Origin: Diphasiastrum complanatum
Lineage: Eukaryota; Streptophyta; Lycopodiopsida; Lycopodiales; Lycopodiaceae
Assembly: GCA_029204225.1 (NCBI GenBank)
Contig: MU832070.1
Coordinates: 24,723-88,722, forward strand
Direction of reading: 5' to 3'
Length of the DNA stretch: 64,000 nt
Made by a program: the position numbers and the translations under genes
Shown here: piece after piece, positions 1 through 12,800 of the stretch
Layout of the letters: every line of letters starts with the position of its first letter
Numbering within the stretch: position 1 is the first letter of the stretch
The notes under the pieces: generated by a model
Databases searched by the model: none
What the model saw: only the letters and a program-made list of their open reading frames with translations
What the model was told of the DNA's origin: nothing

Positions 1-199
1 ATCTCTTGGCGTTGCATGCTAATGCTTGATAGCGGAGTAGTCGACATGTTGTTTGTGGATGGATGGATAAATGAATTTTTATGTAAGATTGCTCTTCAAG
101 AGATGACTGATGATGCACAATGTTCCAAATAGTGGTTTTGTTTGGTTTTGCTTCTTCTTCTTCTTCTTTTTTCTTTTTTCTTTTTTCTATTTTTCTTTT
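1..199. other. Unassigned sequence before the first repeat
   Basis: No gene or element is recognised. A TTC/TTTTC-rich pyrimidine stretch (about 148-200) leads directly into the tandem repeats. Confidence 0.4.
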
Positions 200-204
200 A
201 AGAT

Positions 205-372
205 TCAAAAAACTGGGGAATCACAAAAAGTCTAGCAGATTGGGGAATCACAAAAAGTCTAGCAAAATGGGGAATCACAAAAAATCTAGCAAATTGGAGA
301 ATCACAAAAAGTCTGCAAATTTGGGAATCACAAAAAGTCTACCAGATTTGGGATTCACAAAAAACTGGGGGT
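205..372 (+). repeat. 27-bp tandem repeat, about six units
   Basis: A unit reading roughly GGGGAATCACAAAAAGTCTA plus about seven more bases recurs about every 27 bp, with point differences between units. Because 27 is a multiple of three the array is open in one frame and encodes a nine-residue repeat (NHKKSS-like). No start context, homology or downstream coding sequence supports a real protein. The last units grade into the longer repeat that follows. Confidence 0.75.
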
Positions 373-384
373 TTTGGGATTCAA

Positions 385-945
385 GAAAACTGGGAGTAAA
401 AAACTAGGGGTTTTGGGGAGTCAACAAAACTAAGGGATTTGGGGATTCAAAAAACTTGGGAAATTTGGGATTCAAGAAAACGTGGGAATTTGGGGAGTTA
501 GAAAACGTGGGAATTTTGGGATTCAAGAAAATTGGGAGTAAAAAAAAACTAGGGGTTTTGGGGAGTCAACAAAACTAAGGTATGTGGGGATTCAAAAAAC
601 TTGGGAATTTTGGGATTCAAGAAAACATGGGAATTTGGGGAGTCAAAAAATATGGGAGTTTTGGGATTTAAAAAAACTAGGAGTAAAAAAAAACTAGGGG
701 TTTTGGGGAGTCAACAAAACTAAGGGATTTGGAGATTCAAAAAACTTGGGATTTTGGGATTCAAGAAAATGTGGGAATTTGGGGAGTCAGAAAACGTGGG
801 GGTTTTGGGATTCAAGAAAACTAGGAGTAAAAAGAAACTAGGGATTTTGGGGAGTCACCAAAACTAAGGGATTTGGGAATTCAAAAAAATTGGAAAACTT
901 GGGATTCAAGAAAACGTGGGAATTTGGAGAGTCAAAATGTGGGAA
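385..945 (+). repeat. Higher-order tandem repeat, period about 143 bp
   Basis: The landmark GGAGTAAAAA(n)CTAGGG occurs near 391, 534, 679 and 822, giving spacings of about 142-145 bp. Each long unit is built from degenerate sub-units of about 25-30 bp alternating GGGATTCAAGAAAA, GGGGAGTCAACAAAA and GGGATTCAAAAAACTTGGG. This is a satellite-like higher-order structure. The sub-unit resembles the 27-bp repeat just upstream, so both probably grew from one ancestor. Confidence 0.75.
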
Positions 946-1204
946 TCAAATATGAGAAAGTAAAAAACTATGGGAATTCAAAATTTTAGAATTCGGAATT
1001 CGGGAATATGGATTTGGGAAGGCAAACAGTTGGATTTTTTTTTTTAGAAAAACAAAAAATACATCGAGCACCTCTAAAAAGTTTAAAAATAAGCTAGTAT
1101 GAGTACCGAAAAACTTAATAAAATAAAACCAAGAAAAACGTTCACAGGTGCCTAAATCTCCATGAAAGAAAAATGGCACAATAAATAATATAATATCCTA
1201 AAAC

Positions 1205-1625
1205 CATAGAATTAATGAACCGTTAACGGTTCACCACGGTTCTGAGAACCGTACAGTTCTTTATAAATTTTGCCCAAAACCGTGGTGAACCGTACTGAAT
1301 AATTAATTAATTAACCACCCCCAAAAATAGCCCAAAAAATTGCTTTAAAAATGCCAATATTTTTTGTTAGAAAAAGCAGATTCTCCCTGCTTAGATTATT
1401 AACTTCAAATGATTTAATCTCTGAAATTGATAAGAGAGAGGGAGACAAAGAGAGGGGGACAAAAATTGATAAGAGAGAGGGAGCGAGAGAGAGAGAGAGA
1501 AGGGGAGAGAGAGAGAGAGACAAAAACGAGCTTTGAGAGGTTTGGGGGGAAATTTAGGAAAATTAATTAATTATTTTGTTACATGAACCGTTCCTTCCAT
1601 GGTTCCAGAACCGTGCGTTCTATGC
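1205..1625. mobile_element. Possible hAT-type MITE with GAACCG termini
   Basis: The left edge has an inverted repeat of 16 bp (1226-1241 against 1278-1293, core GGTTCACCACGGTT) followed by AATAATTAATTAATT. The right edge (about 1560-1620), read on the minus strand, has GAACG/GGTTC words followed by AATAATTAATTAATT in mirrored order. Between them lie only a GA-rich stretch and no coding sequence. The GGTTC/GAACC words resemble the termini of the hAT element at 30.3 kb. I could not fix an 8-bp target duplication, so this is a tentative call. Confidence 0.35.
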
Positions 1626-1634
1626 CTAAAACCT

Positions 1635-2560
1635 AGTCTCTATGAAGAGGCCAGAGAGCAGAGGATCGGAAAGGCGGTGAGGTAGGGAGGAGGATGGAGA
1701 TGAGGGCAGGGAGCGGAGGAGCAGCATGAAGGTAATGGAAAAGGAAAGGAGCGGACAGCGGACAACACAGCACCAGGGATGAGCAAGGTGGTGGACAACA
1801 GGGAGAGGAGAGGAGGGTTGAGCAATCAAGGAGAAGGGGAGACAGGTCAGGGCAAGGAAGCGAGGGTAGAGATAGTAGGGAGTAGATGGGAAGGAGCTGA
1901 GGGAGCGCAGGCAGGCAAGGCAACAGAGGGGAGCGAGGGGCAGGTAGCCATGAGCAGGCAGCCAGGAGGAGCAGGGCAAGGAGCGAGGGAAAGGAGGTGG
2001 GGGAGCACAAGCAGGCTAGGGAGCAGGCCAACAAGCGTAGGCAGGCAAGTGAGCGAGGGGTAGGCAGCCAGGGGGAGCAGGGCAAGGAGCGAGGGGAAGG
2101 AGATGGGGGAGCACAGGCAGGCTAGGGAGCAAGCCAACAGGCGCAGGCAGGCAGGTGAGCGAGGGGTAGGCAGTCAGGGGGAGCAGGGCAAGGAGCGAGG
2201 GGAAGGAAGCGTAGGCAGGTGATGGAGCGGCCAGGGAGTAGGCAGGGAGAGGTGAAGGCAGGGAGCAGCGGAGGGCAAGGAGGGGGAGGGGGAAGGGAAG
2301 AGAACAAGCAGGGAAGGAGCAGCAGGGAGGGATCGTAGACAGGTGAGGGAGGGAGCGAAAGTAGAGCAGCAGCAAGGAAGGTGCAGGAGGTGAGGAGAGG
2401 GGAGTGTTGGAGCAAGGATGGAACGAAGGGCAGGGAGCACTTGTAGGGAAGCTGTGATGGAGGTGGAGTATGGTGGATCAGGGAGCAGCAATGGAGGTGG
2501 AGTGAAGTGGTCTGGAGTAGAGAGAAGTGATGGATGGAGGAGAAGATCAGTGTTGGAGGA
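1635..2560 (+). repeat. Purine-rich strand with 105-121 bp tandem units
   Basis: For about 0.9 kb the plus strand is strongly A/G-rich with scattered C. GAGCGAGGGGYAGGYAGCC recurs near 1931, 2052 and 2157. Words such as GGGCAAGGAGCGAGGGG and GCAGGCAGG recur between them. All long open frames here are leucine/proline/serine-rich (minus) or glycine/arginine-rich (plus) and are compositional artefacts. The asymmetry is what polypurine:polypyrimidine tracts able to form triplex DNA look like; that is inference. Confidence 0.65.
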
Positions 2561-2956
2561 GAAGAACTTTTTGATTTTTTTTTTCTTTTCTTTCTTAATG
2601 CAGGGAATAAAACCAAAAAACCAACTTAAACCATGTAATTAACAAAACATTTGAAAAACAAACTAGACGCAGATCTCTCTACCACATTCATGTAACGTTT
2701 GGGTTTACTATAGGAGCCTTTTGCCGACTTTTAGAATATTCCATGTCATTCTTTGAATCGGGCAACACTTTCGTTGATCCTGGTATGTCTGCAGTACTTG
2801 ACCACAATGGTCCTTGTAAGACTCGGCGCGCTTCCTTTGCAATTTCAGAGCGGCTGATGATTCATCTTCTACTATTGTGACCATCTAATCTAAAGTAGCC
2901 TGGATGGCCTGCACCTGCTGGTCTACTTGTTGGACCTTCAGTTTCAGGACCACCTG

Positions 2957-4817
2957 CTAAGTCTTGAAAATGTCCTGGGCCCGCTGATTCTCCATCTGCT
3001 CCCTTGAGACATTGCGCTCCAATTGGCAGACATAGTCTTTGAGCGATCTCTCAAAAGCTCGGAGAGATTCACGTTCTTGTTCCAACACTGTCTGTTTCGG
3101 GACTAGGTGGTGGCGGTCAGATTGATATGTTTGTCTCGCTGTCGTTTCTTGGAGAAATTGGGCCTGCAGGGCGGTCACCAGCTGTTGTTGTTGTTGGGCT
3201 GCTTTTTCGGCCTTTTTGAGTTGCTCGGTCAGTTGATGGACCAGCTCCTGGCTCTCTTTCCTCTCTTTCTCTCTCTCTTTGTTCAACTGCGTGACCTGAT
3301 CAGTCAAGGTCTGTAGCGTTTGCCCCGCCACCAATTGGCCACGAGATTGCTCAGCAGCTCTCTCGAAGAGCATCTGGTGAAGTTGATGCTGGAGGCCTGT
3401 TAGGGTAGTCCAGCATCTCAGTGCCTAAGAATCCCACCCGACCGCTGGTGGTAGAGTTGCAAAGGGTGGTGGAAGAGGTGTGGTAACAGAGATGGTGGTG
3501 ATTGGAGAAGAACAATGGAGGTGGAAACAAGTGTAACGATGGGGGTGACGACAGAGGAGATTGGAACAGTGGTGCTAGAAATGAGGGTGGGACGAACAGG
3601 AGAAGAAACAAGTTGAATAGAGATAAAATGTGGAGATGAGGTGGTGATGGCAAGAGTGGCGATGGCAGATGTGATGGGGCTTGAAACTGTGGTAGTCGCA
3701 ACATGGCCTGAAATTTCAAGGCATACAGGGCTATGCACAGGGGATGCTATTTGAAAAATGGGGGAAGAGTGGATGGGGTTGATATGGGTTGGGGTAGGTT
3801 GTCAGTTAGGGGATTGCATAGGGAAGGAGAAGATTGGCGACTATTGGCCGGCCAACAGTTACTTAAGGGGGTCTTGCAAGGAGAGGCTGGCAGATGGTGA
3901 GGAGGGTGGTGGCGTTTTCACACTAGATGCTCTAGATGGGTGTAGGCAATTTCTGTTATAAGACCACCATAGGTGATCCATAATTTGCATTTGAAAGCAG
4001 CCTGTAACTCTTTTACAAGAAACGAGGCCCAATCATAGACTATGTCCGGTCCTCCCATCATGGTAGTCATGGCGATGACCTGCTTGGACATGCGAAGAGG
4101 GTGGTGGGAGCTGACAATGATGGTGGCGGATAGAAAATCTATCGTGTCACGGAGGTTTGGATTCTTGAGTTGTGAGATCAGGTATCTGTCGTTGGTTTTG
4201 GTCTTAATGTCGTCTTGGTATGGATTTAGGAAGGAAGAAATATCATATTTGGCGAGGGCTCAGATAGCTGGCAGGTTAGTAGAATGAGAAACCATGAGCG
4301 CAATGGAGATTAGTTGAGGATCAAGGAGGATCGCATGGTCTTGACCCTTCTGACGGTAAAGGTGTCTTTATCAAATGTGGAAAAAGCCTGCGGGGACTAG
4401 GGCAAGGTCCTGAATAAGGGGTACCTGCATATTATGGAGGCCAGCGGCAGTCAGAACCGCCAGGCAGCCATCGGTGCGAAGAGCAACAATCTCTCGCTCT
4501 GTAAGTAACATCAAAATGGTATACTGCGAAGGTGCATGTGTGGCACGAGCAGCAGGTTGGCTGGCAGATCGAGGAGATGTTTCTCCCTCCTCTTGTCTAG
4601 GGGACGAGTACGAGGTCGTGGAGGTGGATGTGGACAAGGTCGATCCGATCTGCTGGGACACGGATGGTGAGGTTGAGGTGCGGGAGGAAGTAGATGGGCT
4701 AGAGGAATGGCTAGGTCCAATTTGTGCAGCAGTAGTTCGAGTTACTCTGCCGCGTTGACCAGGTGGTGTGGTAGTGCCTGAAAGGCGACGTTTCGGTGTC
4801 ATTGGGGATAGGTACAA
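2957..4817 (-). pseudogene. Decayed ORF of unknown family with C-terminal coiled coil
   Basis: Read on the minus strand this looks like one broken protein-coding unit. The N-terminal part (4817-4371) starts MTPKRRLSG and is Ser/Thr/Pro-rich. A more ordinary globular-looking stretch follows (about 4290-3910; e.g. SKQVIAMTTMMGGPDIVYDW). A Ser/Thr/Val-rich linker (3738-3418) leads to a Gln/Glu/Lys-rich heptad coiled coil (3373-2957; QLNKEREKERKESQELVHQL). In-frame stops near 4371 and 4260 and frame changes break it. I do not recognise the family. The layout (low complexity, globular block, coiled coil) fits the extra ORF or gag-like proteins of large plant LTR elements. Its strand matches the Tat/Athila-type primer site at 8607-8624, so it may be internal to that element; this is inference. 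Confidence 0.4.
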
Positions 4818-4829
4818 TTAGGTATTACT

Positions 4830-6085
4830 TCTGAAGGCGAGTAATCGATGAGTAATACAGGCGAGTAATCGGTCAGGCGAGTAATAATCTCTGCAGACGA
4901 GTAATAATCAGAAGGCGAGTAATGCACAGATGGCGAGTAATAATCAAAAGACGAGTAATGCATAGATGGCGAGTAATGATCAACTGGACGCGAATAAAAA
5001 TGTGATAACTCGCCCTCATATATATATAGGATATTTATAACTCACCTACTGCTATTTTTGGATAGTGGTCCAATCAATGCTAGGTCACTATTGTTTGCAC
5101 TATGCACAATCCGTTTTCTGATTGACTGCTAGATTTATGAGATTTTCTAATCAGAACATCCCGTTGTTTACTAAAAATAATAGTTTTCCTCAAAAATGAG
5201 CCTAACTTTTGGGTTTGATCGGAATTTTGTTGGGCAGATTTGATCATGCATTGTAGTGCAACAAAGGGCAACTATAACAATGATAGTGATTGCTCAAAAT
5301 AATGATATGGCTCCTTACTGAATGTTCGGAGTTCCTTTGGGTATTTTTACAGGAGGGTAGGACTAGGGTTTTCACATTGGGTTTGTACAAGGGTATGGCA
5401 ATTTGTACAAGATGAAGGATCTAACCGATGCAATGATAAATTGCAGATCAACCTCATATTGGGATAATCGAAACTAAAGTAGGATAGGTGGTCATGGAAC
5501 TAAGAAAATTTGAATTCAAAAGGCAATCGGGGAAATGAAAATGTAGATAACTACAGACGAGTTCTGATTGTGAAAGGATAAAGAGAAATCCTAGAATTCT
5601 CTGACGGCGAGTTATACGAGGGGAGTAATAACAAGAGCGAGTAATAGGATTATAACTCGCCGAATTGTCGACTTGCTAAACATGATGATCAGAACATTCT
5701 GTAAAGAAGGCGAGTAATCAGGAACTGATGGCGAGTTATGGCTCTGTTGGCGAGTAATAAAATTATAACTCGCCAGTCTCTCAGATCATAGATCCGTGTG
5801 TTCTTAGGCCCCTGTTCTGACGGTGAGTAAAGATAATGAGCAAACATCGCAAAAACTCTGATGGTGAGTAATAACCTAATAACTCGCGGATCACCAAAAT
5901 GATAGCTCTGAGACTATCATTCACTCTGGTCTGATGGCGAGTAATTGTACTGATGGCGAGTTATCACTTATAACTTGTCGTGCTCTCTGAACAAAGCTTG
6001 GAGTCTACCTAGATCTCTGGAAAAGTGGCGAGTAAAAATAGTAAAGGAAAGACAGAGAAAAGTCTGTCGGTGAGTAATAAACCTG
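4830..6085. repeat. Dispersed GGCGAGTAAT motif array, both orientations
   Basis: The 10-mer GGCGAGTAAT, or a one-base variant (GACGAGTAAT, GGTGAGTAAT, GGCGAGTTAT), occurs about 25 times. Spacing is irregular, dense at 4836-4990 and then clustered at 5600-6080. It is often preceded by CTGAT or CAGAT and followed by AA. The reverse complement ATAACTCGCC also occurs, several times within a few bases of a forward copy (for example 5748-5775), so short hairpins can form. The spacing is not periodic, so this is not an ordinary satellite. No coding potential is evident. Read from the minus strand it lies just upstream of the decayed ORF at 4817. Confidence 0.7.
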
Positions 6086-7188
6086 TGAAAATGCAAGAAA
6101 AATTCAAGCAAAAAGACAAACAAAAACCCATCTATAGTAGCTTAGCACCGTCTCTATTATGTCCATGGCCAGTAAGTAGGATTCAGTATACTCCTAGCCT
6201 TGGATACACGGTACTCCAGTAAATCAAGCTGTTAGTTATGCCACATCATACTGGATGTGACCCGAAAGTAACTAATATCCTTGTGAGGCCTAGAACACAC
6301 TAAATGGAGTTTAGACAAGGTATGAGACAGTGTATGCATGTGTAGAGTTATCGATAGCAATTCTATGAATAGTTGGTCCATGCTTAGGACTCTATTCTAG
6401 GTGAATCTATGTTACAACTCCCTAGGATCATTGACTGCCTTGAAGGTTCCGCACACCCCATACTAGTGACGACGCACCGTAACCGCCCAACCGTAGGGTC
6501 ACAACCGACCCACCCCCATGCCTTGGAGCAATCGACATAATCGTGTCCGGTCAAGCCTCCTACGATAACTGGCATCCCATACCACCATCCATCGCACTCG
6601 GCTCTCCCTAGCACACATCTCCTGGCCTGGAGATAGTGAGTAAAATTGGCAAAATTTGAAATTGTTCTGATTGCATGCCAGTCATTTTCCTAATTTGTAG
6701 TATTGCTTGCATAGATTGGTTGCATGCTGATTCTCAGAGTGATTCTGACATGCATGATGGATTTACAATCGATTTGAGTGGTCATACGCATGCTCTGACC
6801 GTTGGGTCACAAATCAGTGATATTGGCTGACAATTTCCGTAAAACTGAAGTTTACGTAAAAAAATTTGGAATGACGTTAGTGTGCTTTGCATGCTAGTTT
6901 GACATTGGGTTAGTAACATGAGGAATCTGACACTGTTTCGATTTTTCGATTTCAATTGCCTTTTGTACTAACAGTATTTTCGTCAGAATTTTTGAATTAC
7001 CTAAAATAAAGCAAAAATTGAGTTTTTCGAAAAAATCAAAATTTTGGTCATTTTTTTCGTTATCTATGAAATCAGTTTAGATTAGTGAATTGATTAAACT
7101 GAGTTTATCAGTCTGAATTGGTCACAGTGTTTTTACTAAGTCTAAATTATTTTCCGGTAATAGATAAGTTAAAATTGACAGAAGGAAC
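6086..7188. other. Non-coding stretch with one dispersed-repeat copy
   Basis: No gene is recognised. Positions 6305-6413 carry a ~110 bp segment that recurs at about 8177-8340, in which an internal part is duplicated once more. The rest is unassigned AT-rich sequence. Confidence 0.5.
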
Positions 7189-7720
<532 letters not shown>

Positions 7721-7732
7721 TGGTATTAGAGC
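7721..7732 (+). other. tRNA-Met primer-binding site
   Basis: TGGTATTAGAGC directly abuts the CA end of the LTR. It differs by one base from the TGGTATCAGAGC seen in the intact Ty3 element at 23829. Confidence 0.65.
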
Positions 7733-8173
7733 TGCCGGATCTACATCAAGCTTGTTTGTTGGCGCCCTACCAGAAGAGGAGCTTCTCTGCTTTTTGTTGT
7801 GAAATTTTAGCATCTTGCTGATCTTTTCAAGTGGAGTTTGGATCAGCTTTTTTGTCTCTTTTCAAGTTGAAGGAGGGCGACCATCAGAGATCTTGGAAGA
7901 GCAATTTTTGGCACCCAAAAATCAGAATCTCAAATCTGATTTTTATGCAACCAGTTTTCAGCAAGTTTTGTTTGGAGGAGGGCGCCCAAAAATCTACTAC
8001 TGATTTTTGGTTGTGGTGTCTCCTTATCTTGTTGTTTTTGTTTTCAGGTTTGCATTTGTGTAGGAGGGCACCCAAAATTCAGAGAACCCTATTCAGGGTT
8101 AGGTCAACTTGTGGCTGGAAATTTGCAAATTCTTAGCAAAGTAGTAGGGCACTTACAACAACCATATTGGAGA

Positions 8174-8341
8174 TATGGAGTTTAGACAAGGTATGAGACA
8201 GTGTATGCATGTGTAGAGTTATCAACAACAATTCTATGAATAGTTGGTCCATGAGACAATGTATGCATGTGTAGAGTTATCAACAACAATTCTATATTAT
8301 AGTTGGTCCATGCTTAGGACTCTATTCTAGGTGAATCTATG
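8174..8341 (+). repeat. Second copy of dispersed repeat, internally duplicated
   Basis: This repeats the segment at 6305-6413 (TGGAGTTTAGACAAGGTATG ... GTGAATCTATG). A ~55 bp part (TGTATGCATGTGTAGAGTTATC...) is tandemly duplicated. The two copies bracket the copia LTR remnant. Confidence 0.7.
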
Positions 8342-8606
8342 TATAGGGAACTTAGGGCTATGCATGGCTATGTGCCCAGGTTGCTTTTGGCTCTATATAT
8401 TGAGGCCAAACTCGCCCTACTCCTCATTGTGTCATTGATTCATTGCCAGAGTTTCACTCTACCTTCATGCTTCTTATTCCTTGGCTTGAGGGTGAAGCTT
8501 CTAGAGTTGATTGGTTGCCTCTACTTGGTTGGGTGGTTGCTCCATAGTGTGTTTTCCATTGTGTTTTGTCTTGTAAGCAGGATCTTAGGGAGCTGCCCTT
8601 ATAGTC

Positions 8607-9850
<1,244 letters not shown>

Positions 9851-9879
9851 CGAAAACTTATTATGTTTTTCGAAATTCA

Positions 9880-12800
9880 GGGTTTGACAAGGCCCACAAA
9901 GATGGTTTCATGCCCGTTCTTCTTATAACGGATGGGATGGGACATGTGAGACGTCGGTATGACTCGTGGAAGTCCATTGAGTCTGTCTGCGATGTTCATT
10001 TGGGGCCATAGAAGGCCAACGGGCCCAAGTTGGGGCTCTCCCACGACAAAACTTCATTTGATTTATTGTCCTACTTTGAAACAATTCAATCGGTGTCTCT
10101 GATGTCGGTATGGAAACGACGTGTGCCCTGTTGCAATCCCATACATATTTCTTTGGGTAGTGATAGACAACTTGTGAATCGAAGGTCGAAAACTTATTAT
10201 GCCCATTGTGTTTTTTATCATGCAAAAATTTAGGGTCTGACAAGGCCCACAAAAGATGGTTTTCATGGCCATTCCTCTTATAACGGATGCGATGTCACGT
10301 GTGAGACATCAGAATGACTATTGCAAGTCCATTGAGTCTTTCTGCGACGTCCGAGCCAAGAGTCTTGTGGGCTATGTCATCCATTTTACCTGTTTGGGCC
10401 CACGAGACTTGTTACGCCGGCGCCTCAAAGGGCGCTGGGACTTGAGCGGTTTCCCCAACACGCGCTTAAGTCTAACATTCATCCATCATGCACTTACATA
10501 AAAACCAACTCAGAAACGTAACAAGCTTAACCATTCAGACTTAGGAAAACTGGAATCCCAACCAACCCGAAAGCCAACTCAGAATCCATCCCCAAAAGGT
10601 AACCAAAGGCAAAGACAAGCCACACATGAAATCCAAGGCATAGTGGTCGCCAAACTGACCAATTGGCATAGCGGCAAGCCCCATGTCGAGGACAGGGACC
10701 CTTAGGCGCCAGCGACGCAAAAAGGTTGTAGTAAGGGTCCTTCCACTTGGACCAGTCCCGGAGGCGAAACCGAAATGGTAATCATCCCCAAGGATCAACT
10801 TTATTAGATTTGGAAGAGGTTACATTCATACATAGACTGACCGGTCTCGGGGCCACCAACACGTGCTGGGCATTGTGCCTGGCTCGTGCTGGTAGAGGGA
10901 GCTGAGACCTGGCGACTGGATTCCTGGCGCTGGTTGAGCTGCCCAAGTTTCTGTCTGCCGGACTCCCCCTATAGTTCTGTTGTGATTCGGCGCACCCCCT
11001 CTGGTTTGAAACATAGTGCTTTCTGGTAAAGCACGCTTTTTAGGACTTAGTTTTTATTTTGCTGATTAAGCCTGGCAAGCCTGGCAGAATCAGTCTGGCT
11101 CCCGGACATGGGTCCCGGGAGCCGTCCCGGCGACCGAATCAACCTGCTTTCCTGACTAGGCCATGACTCGAGCTCCAGAGCTAGCTCATGACTTTGTGAC
11201 TACTTGACTGGCTCACCACAGGTCGGAGGCTCAGTCCTTGACATTCTAACTTGCTCTGGGACCTTAGGGAGTGTCACCCCTTTGAGTCTTACAGGGCACG
11301 CTGGGTGCACCCAAGTCAGCTTTACAACAAGACTCTTGGCCCCAGACGGGGACGTTGCAGAAAGACTGTTTGGGCCCACGAGACGTGTCCCAAGGTAAAA
11401 CAGATGGGATAGGACGTCTCCCAAGGTAAAACTGCATTTGATTTTTTGTCCTACTTTGACACAATTCAATCGGTGACTCTGATGCCGGTATGGAAAAAAC
11501 GTATACCCTTCTGCAAGCCCATACATAGTTCTTTGGAAAATGACAGATGGCCCATGAATCGGAGGTCAAAACCTTATTATAATCATTGGGTTTCTCGAGA
11601 GAATATACAAGGTTTGATAAGGCCGACAAAGATGGTTTTCATGCCCATTTCTCTGATAACGGATGGGATAGGACGTGTAAGACATCGATATAACTCGTGG
11701 AAGTGCATTGAGTCTGTTTGCAACGTCCATCCAGGGTCGGATGGGCCCAAACAGGGGCTCTCCTAGGGCAAAACTGAATTTGAGTCTTTGTCCTACTTTG
11801 ACAAAATCCAATCGGTGACTTTGATGTCAGTATGGCAATGACATGTGCCCTTATGAAAGCCCAAACATAGTTCTTCAAGCAGTGATAGACGACCCGTGGA
11901 TCGGAGGTTGTAAACTTATTATGGTCATTGTGTTTCCCGTTTGAAAATTTAGGGTTTGACAAGGCCCACAAAAATGGTTTTCATGCTCGTTCCTCTGATG
12001 ACGGATGGATGGTACGTTTGAGACATTGGTATGACTTGTGGAAGTTCATTGAGTCTATTTGTGATGTCCCTCCGAGGCCAGAAGTCTCGTGGGCCCAAAC
12101 AGAGGCTCTCCCAAGGCAAAACTCCATTTGACTTTTTGTCCTACTTTGACACAATCCAACAGGTGACTTTGATGCTGGTATGGCAACGACATGTGCCCTT
12201 CTGCAAGCCCATTCATAGTTCTTTGGGCAGTGACAGACGGCCCATGAATCGAAGGTCAAAAACTTATTATGGTCACTATGTTTCTCGTGCAAAAGTTTAG
12301 GGTTTGACAAGGCCACAAAGATGGTTTTCATGCCCGTTCCTCTGATAACGGATGGGATGGGACATGTGAGACGTCGGTATGACTCGTGGAAGTGCATTGA
12401 GTTTGTTTGTGACGTGGGGCCAGAAGTTCAATTGGCCCAAACAGGAGCTCTCCTAGGGCAAAACCACATTTGATTTTTTGTCCTACTTTGATACAATCCA
12501 ATCGGTGACTCTAATGCCGATATGGAAAGGACGCATGCCCTTTTGCAAGCGCATACATAGTTCTTTCGGACAGTGATAAACGACCCATGAATCAGAGGTA
12601 AAAAACTTATTATGCCCACTGTGTTTCTCGAGCAAAAATTCAAGGTTTGACAAGGCCCACAAACATGGTTTTCATGCCCGTTCCTCTGATAACGGATGGG
12701 AAGGGATGTGTGAGACATCAGTATGACTCGTGGAAGTGCATTGAGTTTATCTGCAACGTTCCAATGGGCCCAAACAGGGGCTCTCCTAGGACAAAACTGC

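Noticed and set aside
120-407. 95-residue ORF with a nine-residue repeat
   Set aside because: The tandem 27-bp DNA repeat is a multiple of three, so it stays open by itself; there is no homology or gene context.
1626-2616. Several overlapping Leu/Pro/Ser-rich ORFs on the minus strand
   Set aside because: Open frames caused by the pyrimidine-rich strand. Several frames are open at once and none has a domain.
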